From Acidobacteriota bacterium (GTDB lineage: Bacteria > Acidobacteriota > Terriglobia > Bryobacterales > Bryobacteraceae), in the NCBI GenBank assembly GCA_947466555.1, contig CANIFK010000211.1, positions 1 through 8,116 of the forward strand: a stretch of DNA of 8,116 nt. The letters are read 5' to 3'. Of this stretch, positions 1 to 5,700 are shown piece after piece. The position numbers were made by a program, and so were the translations under genes. Under the pieces are notes generated by a model. That model did no database searches. It had not been told where the DNA came from and saw only the letters and a list, made by a program, of their open reading frames with translations. Within the stretch, counting starts at the first letter, position 1. Every line of letters starts with the position of its first letter.

Positions 1-38
1 CGGATTTGTTCGCGGTTCAGTTCGGCGAAGAGTTTCAT
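1..38 (-). CDS. Start of a divergent gene cut by the left edge (product unknown)
   Basis: Read on the minus strand, an ATG at 36-38 opens a frame MKLFAELNREQI that stays open to the window edge. Codons such as CTC, TTC, GCC, AAC, CGC and ATC end in C, matching the third-position habit of the large minus-strand gene at the other side of the window. A gene start is expected here because the plus-strand gene begins only 25 bases away, leaving no room for an upstream plus-strand neighbour. No clear Shine-Dalgarno sequence precedes the ATG. Twelve codons are too few to name a family. The opening is vaguely like that of creatininase-family amidohydrolases, but this is a guess. Confidence 0.45.
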   Translation of the reverse strand, partial: MKLFAELNREQI

Positions 39-63
39 GGCATAATTCGGAACAAATCTTACC
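39..63. promoter_or_regulatory. Compact divergent intergenic region with a possible -10 element
   Basis: These 25 bases separate two outward-facing start codons and are AT-rich compared with the surrounding DNA. The plus strand carries CATAAT at 41-46 (five of six matches to TATAAT), about 17 bases before the ATG at 64. On the minus strand, bases 61-56 read TAAGAT, a weaker four-of-six match. No convincing -35 box lies at the right distance for either, and neither start codon has a good Shine-Dalgarno sequence. If these elements are used, both transcripts would have leaders of about 10 bases. Promoters inside the neighbouring coding sequences are equally possible. Confidence 0.25.
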
Positions 64-1686
64 ATGCGCCTGCTTGCCTATGTTAGCGATGAAATGTACG
101 TGGCCATCCCCGATGTGATGGCGGAGTTTGAAGCGCTGTCCGATGGCGCGGTGACGGTGCTGCGGTCGTCGCCACGGGGGGCGATCCGGGGTGACCTGCC
201 CGCGGGGCGGTACCGGGTGACGCTGGCGAAGGCCGGATTTGGGGCGAAGGCGTCGACGGTGGAGATTGGCGACGCGCCGGTGCAACTGCGATTGCTGGCG
301 GATGGGCTGCTGGGCTACATGTGGCCGAAGTGGGTGCGGAGCGGGGAGATCTCCGAGTTCCGCGTGCATGCGGTGGAGCAGTATCAGTTGACGTTGTGGC
401 GGTATGGTTTTACGAAGGAATATGTGGCGATGGTCGGGTGGCTGGACGAGCATGGGCCGCAGGCAAACCGACAGATTTTGCCGGATTGCGACTTCACACA
501 GACGGGCGTGAAGTGGAACAGCGACGGGTATCCGGCGCCGCCGACGATTGTGGCTCCGGAGCGGAGCGGGCTGTACTATTTGTGGGCCCGGACGCCATCG
601 GGGCGGGCTTTTTCGTTTCCGTGGGTGGTGGCGCCGCGCGTGCCGAAAGCATCGATCGCGGTGTTGGCGTCGACGAATACTTGGAACGCGTATAACAACT
701 TTGGCGGGCGGAGCAATTACGTGAATGCCGACCGGTTGCCGGCGACGCCGGTGGTGAACGCGCGGCAGGACTTGGACCGGTATCACAACGTGCTTCCGTT
801 CGGCACATGGCGGCCGAAGGACGAGGAGTATTTGCCGTTATCGTTCGACCGGCCGGAGCCGAACAACCACATGTTCGACGATCCGAAGATTACCGACCCG
901 GTGCAGGGGCGGGTGCAGTGCGGGCAGACGCCGGGCGAATGGCGGCTGTATGGGTGGCTGGAGCGGGAGGGGTTCGACTACGATTTATACGGCGAGGGGC
1001 ATCTGCACGATGGGTTGGTGCCGCTGGATGCGTACAAGGTTTTGATCATCGCGGTGCATCCGGAGTATTGGAGCCGGGAGATGTATTTTGCGGTGAAGAG
1101 CTGGGTGTTTGAGCGGGGCGGGCGGTTGCTGTATCTGGGCGGGAATGGGTTGAATTGTGAGGTTGTGTTTGGGGCGGATGGGACGATGCGGTGCCTGTCG
1201 CATTTGGAGAGTGAGCATGGGGAGATGGGCGGGAAGTCGGCGGATGGGACGGTGATTTACGACAGCCGGATGCATCGGACCTTGGAGTCCGAGGCGAACC
1301 TGTTGGGAGTGGTTTGCACGGAGACGGGGATCATGACGGCGGCGCCGTACAAGGTGTTGGACGCGGACCATTGGGTGTTTGCGGGGACGGGATTGCGGAA
1401 CGGGGATCTGTTTGGGAAGGAGACGCTGCACGAAAGGATTCCGGGGGGCGCGTCGGGACACGAAACGGACAAGCGGAGCGCGTATTCGCCGGCAAATACG
1501 GTGCTGTTGGCGAAGGGGGAGAACCAGGACGAGGGGGGCGCGGAGATTGTTCTGCACGAACGGGAGCGGGGCGGGGCGGTGTTTTCGGTAGGGTCGATTA
1601 CGTGGGTGGCGGCGCTGTTTGTGGATGAGGCGGTGTCGGGGATTACGCGGAATGTATTGCGGGAGTTTTTGGGGCGGGAGAGGTGA
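64..1686 (+). CDS. N,N-dimethylformamidase large (beta) subunit-like protein
   Basis: The 540-residue product resembles the C-terminal part of the large subunit of N,N-dimethylformamidase, an iron-dependent amidohydrolase that splits dimethylformamide into dimethylamine and formate. Residues 28-77 look like a small beta-sandwich (LPAGRYRVTLAKAGF, similar to PEGA or carboxypeptidase-regulatory-like folds). Residues 80-192 form a second beta-rich domain. From residue 197 a Rossmann/amidotransferase-like domain begins with family motifs: NTWNAYNNFGGRSNY (205-219), HPEYWS (332-337), GGRLLYLGGNGLN (352-364), GASGHETD (462-469) and GSITW (510-514). The known enzyme binds iron through two Tyr and one Glu; Tyr210, Tyr335 and Glu467 are candidates by motif only. 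It is shorter than the roughly 760-residue Paracoccus large subunit, and no gene for a small alpha subunit is visible. No signal peptide or membrane segment is seen, so it is probably cytoplasmic. The ATG at 64 is chosen because the divergent gene leaves no room further upstream. The substrate is unknown. Confidence 0.85.
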   Translation: MRLLAYVSDEMYVAIPDVMAEFEALSDGAVTVLRSSPRGAIRGDLPAGRYRVTLAKAGFGAKASTVEIGDAPVQLRLLADGLLGYMWPKWVRSGEISEFRVHAVEQYQLTLWRYGFTKEYVAMVGWLDEHGPQANRQILPDCDFTQTGVKWNSDGYPAPPTIVAPERSGLYYLWARTPSGRAFSFPWVVAPRVPKASIAVLASTNTWNAYNNFGGRSNYVNADRLPATPVVNARQDLDRYHNVLPFGTWRPKDEEYLPLSFDRPEPNNHMFDDPKITDPVQGRVQCGQTPGEWRLYGWLEREGFDYDLYGEGHLHDGLVPLDAYKVLIIAVHPEYWSREMYFAVKSWVFERGGRLLYLGGNGLNCEVVFGADGTMRCLSHLESEHGEMGGKSADGTVIYDSRMHRTLESEANLLGVVCTETGIMTAAPYKVLDADHWVFAGTGLRNGDLFGKETLHERIPGGASGHETDKRSAYSPANTVLLAKGENQDEGGAEIVLHERERGGAVFSVGSITWVAALFVDEAVSGITRNVLREFLGRER

Positions 1687-1702
1687 TTCCCAACACCCAG
1701 CG
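1687..1702. other. 16-base convergent junction
   Basis: Only 16 bases lie between the TGA at 1684-1686 of the plus-strand gene and the minus-strand TAA at 1703-1705. The sequence shows no strong stem-loop followed by a T run on either strand, so neither gene has a visible intrinsic terminator here. Termination must be Rho-dependent, lie inside the opposing gene, or be absent. Confidence 0.7.
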
Positions 1703-2731
1703 TTAGAATGCCTGGCCGATGCTGAAGAAGGGGCGGCCTAGCGGTTCGCCGGGGCGGCGGTCGAGCTTGATGCCGTAGTCGAGACGGATGAGGAAGTACG
1801 GGGTGCGGATGCGGATGCCGATGCCGGCGGCTTTGCGGACGGTCCAGGGGCGGAAGTCGGCCATACGGTCGTAGACGTTGCCGGCATCGACGAAGGCGAC
1901 GCCGTCGAAGATGCTGGCGACGGGGAAACGCAGTTCGTTGTTCAGGATGAAGAGAGCGTTGCCGCCGGAGGGGGAGACGCCATCGAAGATGCGGGGGCCG
2001 ACGCCGTCTTGCGCGAAGCCGCGGATGGTGGTGCCGCCGCCGGCGAAGAAGCGCTCGCCGAGGCTGACGCGGTTGGTGGCGCTGCGGCCGGGGATGAGGT
2101 TCTGGCCATTCAGGCCGCCGGCGAGGCCGACGCGGACACCGGTGGCGAAGATCAGGCGGCTCTTGCGGACTCCCTTTTGGAGGGGGAGGAGCTGGGGTTT
2201 GTCGAGCGCGATGTAGCGGAAGTACTGGCCGAAGTATTTGGCGAAGTTGAGCTCGCTGCCGGAGAACGTGGGGGCGTATTCGACCGCATGGGAAAGGAAC
2301 GAGCCGCGCGTGGCGTCGAGGAGATCGTCGCGGGTGTCGCGGGAGAGGGAGGCGGTGAAGGGGGCGACGCGAAGGGTGGCGTCGAAGATGGGATCGGGAC
2401 CGATGTCGTAGGTGCGCGTGCGTTCGAAACGGTAGCCGTAGTTGAGCAGCCACGCTTTGCGGAAGCGGGCCTCTTGGAGGACGGAGAAGCCGAGGCGGTC
2501 TGTGTTGAAGCCCTCGCGGACTTCGCGGCGGACAAAGGTGGACGCGGTGGTGCGAAGGGGGAAGCGCTTGAGCAGGGGCTGGGAGAAGTAGAGGCGGCTT
2601 TCCTGCAAGTCGGCATCATAGCGGGCGCGGACGCCGATGACGCGGGCGGCGCCGAGGGAGTTGTGATTGGCGAAATCGACGATGCCGCCGGGGCCGCGTT
2701 CGGTATCGAAATAGCCGCCGTAACTCATCTG
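1703..2731 (-). other. Omp85 outer-membrane beta-barrel domain
   Basis: Residues about 1796-2137 (342 residues) begin with FQMSYGGYFDTERGPGG just before this span and continue as alternating amphipathic strands such as ARVIGVRARYDADLQESRLYF and LLNYGYRFERTRTYDIG. GERFFAGGGTTIRGF leads into loop 6, whose IRGF is encoded at 2015-2026 and corresponds to the VRGF/Y motif that inserts into the barrel in Omp85 proteins. The chain ends FFSIGQAF, with the C-terminal Phe typical of barrels inserted by the BAM machinery. The length suits a 16-strand barrel with short loops, closer to TamA than to BamA of E. coli. Confidence 0.9.
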
Positions 2732-5700
2732 GAAGGGCCGGACTTCGCGGACGTTGACGTCGAGGGAAACCGACTTTTTACCGCTGACGGGTTCGAGAGC
2801 GTTGCGCTGGATATCGATGAGGGAATACGCCCCGGTGGAGTAGAGATTGCGGCGGGAATGGCTCAAGACCTGGAGGTCGAGGGGGTCGCCTTTTTTGAGT
2901 TCCAATTGGCTTTGGACTAGTCCGGTGGAGGTGATGTCGTTGCCGTTGACGGCGACCGATTCGACTACCGATTGCGGGCCTTCCGCGATGTCGAAGACGA
3001 CATCGACTTTGGCTGTTTCGGGATGGCGGTTGAGGGCGTAGGTGAGTTCGGCATCGTTGTAGCCGCGGCGGCCGTAGAGTTCCCGGAGATTGTTGAGCGT
3101 TTCTTCGCGGAGGGACGGGAGGTAGCTTTCGCCAGATTCGAGAGTGACGGCTTCTTGCAGGGCCGGCGCGGGGTAGGCCTGGTTGCCGGTGAAGGTGACG
3201 TTGCCGACGCGGTAGAGCGGCCCTTCGGCAATGGGGTAGATGACGGTGGCCGATTTGGTGGGGGCGTCGAGGATGATTTCGGGCTTGGCGACTTTGACAT
3301 CGAGGTAGCCGCGATCGCGGTAGTAGAAGAGCAGCGAATCGATGGCCTGTTCGGGGTGCGTGAAGGCGGCGAGTGTCTGCTTTTGTTCGCGCAGGAGCTT
3401 GCGCAGTTCGGGCTCCTCGGCTGGTTTGGCGCCGGCGAAGACGAGCTTGGGTGTCGTGAATTTTTCGCCAGGTTGGACGTCGAAGACGATTCGCTTGCGG
3501 GTGAGATCGGGCGTTTCGATGGCGTGATCGATGCGGGCGGCGAGGTAGCCCTGGGCGAGCAGATCGTCGCGGAGAATGGCGGCGGCGTCATCGGCACGCT
3601 GCGCATCAAATACGCCGGCGAGCCACTGTTCGCGCACCTTCTTTTGCACGCCGCCGTTGGGGTGGTAGCCTTCGTAGACGAAGTCGACTTTGGGGCCGGG
3701 TTCGACGTTCAAATCGAGATCGACCTGGCCGTCGTGGGCGGTGCGGGTGAGGCGGACGCGGGCTTCGAGGTGGCCTTCGCCAGCGTGTTTATCGGTGATG
3801 CGTTCGACGCCGCGGCGTATCTTGAAGAAGTCGTAGCTTTTGCCTTTGCGGGCGGAGAGCCACTTGGCGAGTTGTTCCTGGGGGAAGAGCTGTTCGCCCG
3901 AGAATTGAACGTCGCCGATTTTCTTGCGCTCGCGTTCGGCGGTCGTTGTGGGCGCGGGTGGCGTGCCGCCGAACTCCTGTTTGCGGGAGAAATCGAAGCG
4001 GTAGGTGTTGTCGGACTGTTTGAGGGCGCGGGTGCGGAAACGCTTGGAAATATCGTACTGGCCGACGAGGATCTGGTCACCGGAATCGGTGAGGTTCATG
4101 GAGTAGATGAGGCTGAGTTGGCGGGTGAAGTTCTGGCCGATGGTGAGGCGGGCGGAGGGGTCGGATTCGTTGGCGATGAGGTTGGGTTCGATGCGGACCT
4201 GGGAGATGCCGGTGGCCTGTTCGATTCCGCGGCCGAGAGTGCCGCCGACGCGACCGGTGAGGTAGGAGAGCACCTGTGCCTTGGCGACATCGCCTTCGCG
4301 GCCGCTGAGTTCATCCATTGTGCGACCGGTGAGGAGGACGGCGGCGATGTCGGGTTCGGGGAGTGGCGGATCGGAGGTGAGGGTGGTCTCGCGCTCCTTG
4401 CCGGCGCCTTGGACGGAGAGGGTGATGTCGTAGCCGGAAGCCTGTGTTTTAGCGGTGATGTCGAACGATGGCTCGATCTTGTTTTCGTCGGTGAAGGTGA
4501 GGACGCCGCGATCGACGATGTATTTGCGTTCGTTGAGATTGAGCGTGCCGCCTTCGTCGATGGTGATGCGGCCGACGAGGCCGGGGCGGTAGTAGGTGCC
4601 GGTGAGGCGGGCGTCCATGTCGAGCTCGGCTTTGGCGAGGTTGTTGTCGACGACGAGGGGATGTTGGGTTTTGATGGCGACGCCGTAGTCGAGACGTTCG
4701 AGGAGCGGGGAGCGAGCCTCGCGGGCTTCGGGCGTGGCGGAGGAGTTGAGCGCGTTGAGCAGGCCCTGGTCGAGATTCAAGGTCTCTGTGTAGCTGCCAT
4801 CGACCACCGCGATGTTGCCGCCGAGGAGGAACCGTTTGCCGTTCGTGCGAAGGAAGATGTTCGCATTGGACATGGTTTTGAAGTTGGCGGGGAAATCGAG
4901 ATAGACGCCGTTGGAGGAGAGGACGAGGGCGGCGGCGACGATTTCAGTGCCGCGGAGGGTGACGCCGCCGGAGCCTTGGAGGGTGCCGCCGTTGAGGGTG
5001 CCGGAGACCTTGCTGAGCGTGACCTGATTTTTGGCGAGATCGAGGCGGAGATTGAGCTTTTCGGCCTGGAGGCGGGGGGAGGCCATGGCGACATCGGCAC
5101 CGGTGATTTGCAGGTAGCCGGCGGCCTCTGGCTTATGGATGGTGCCGCCGATATTGAGAGCGAGGGCGGTGGGGCCCTGGGCGCGGATGGCGGTGGTGAA
5201 GGCGGAGAGGAGGCCGAGGTCGGCGTTCGATTCGAGGCGGAGTTGGAGGGGTTGGGAGCCGGTGAGTTGGGCGGTTCCGGAGAGGGCGAGTTTGGAGGCG
5301 GGACCGGTGAGTTGGAACTGATCCACTTGGACGATGCCGTTGGCGACGCGGAGGATGGAGGGTTGGTTTTGGGCCAGATTGAACTTGCCGGCGCGGAGGC
5401 TGAGCGCGTCAAAACGCAGTTCGCCGCGGACGGCTTCGAGGACTGGGCGGGCGGCTTCGACGGCGAGCTGGAAGGAGGCCTGGCCGCCGGTGGTTTCGGG
5501 CATTCCTTTTAGCTGGGAGAAGTCCAGATTTTTGACGGAGAGATTGGCGTTGGCGGGGCCGGGCTTGCGGACGAGATCGAAGGGGAGCGAGGCAGAGAGG
5601 AGGCCGAGGGGGAGTTCGGCGGTACCGGTGATGGTGGCGCCGGCCCAGAGGGCGGAGAGGGATTCGAGTTGCAGGTTGCCGTCGGCCAGATGGGCGCGGG

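Noticed and set aside
1695..1716. Possible hairpin CCAG...CTGG near the convergent junction
   Set aside because: The stem has only about four pairs, part of it lies in the barrel gene, and no T run follows, so it is not a credible terminator.
1772..1786. 15-base direct repeat shared with 4682-4696
   Set aside because: Both copies encode the common peptide RLDYG in the same protein (barrel and TamB C-terminal domain). Identical codons for five residues are explained by codon bias; nothing suggests a mobile or regulatory repeat.
1257..2453. 398-codon minus-strand frame spanning the convergent junction
   Set aside because: It is Arg/Pro/His-rich, out of frame with the barrel and antisense to the DMFase-like gene, and shows no family motif.
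2972..5512. 846-codon open frame on the plus strand, antisense to the fusion gene
   Set aside because: Its product is monotonous (Gly, Ala, Glu, Val, Asp, Phe) with no domain, and it lies wholly opposite recognisable TamB and POTRA sequence. GC-rich codons on one strand suppress stops on the other, which explains its length.
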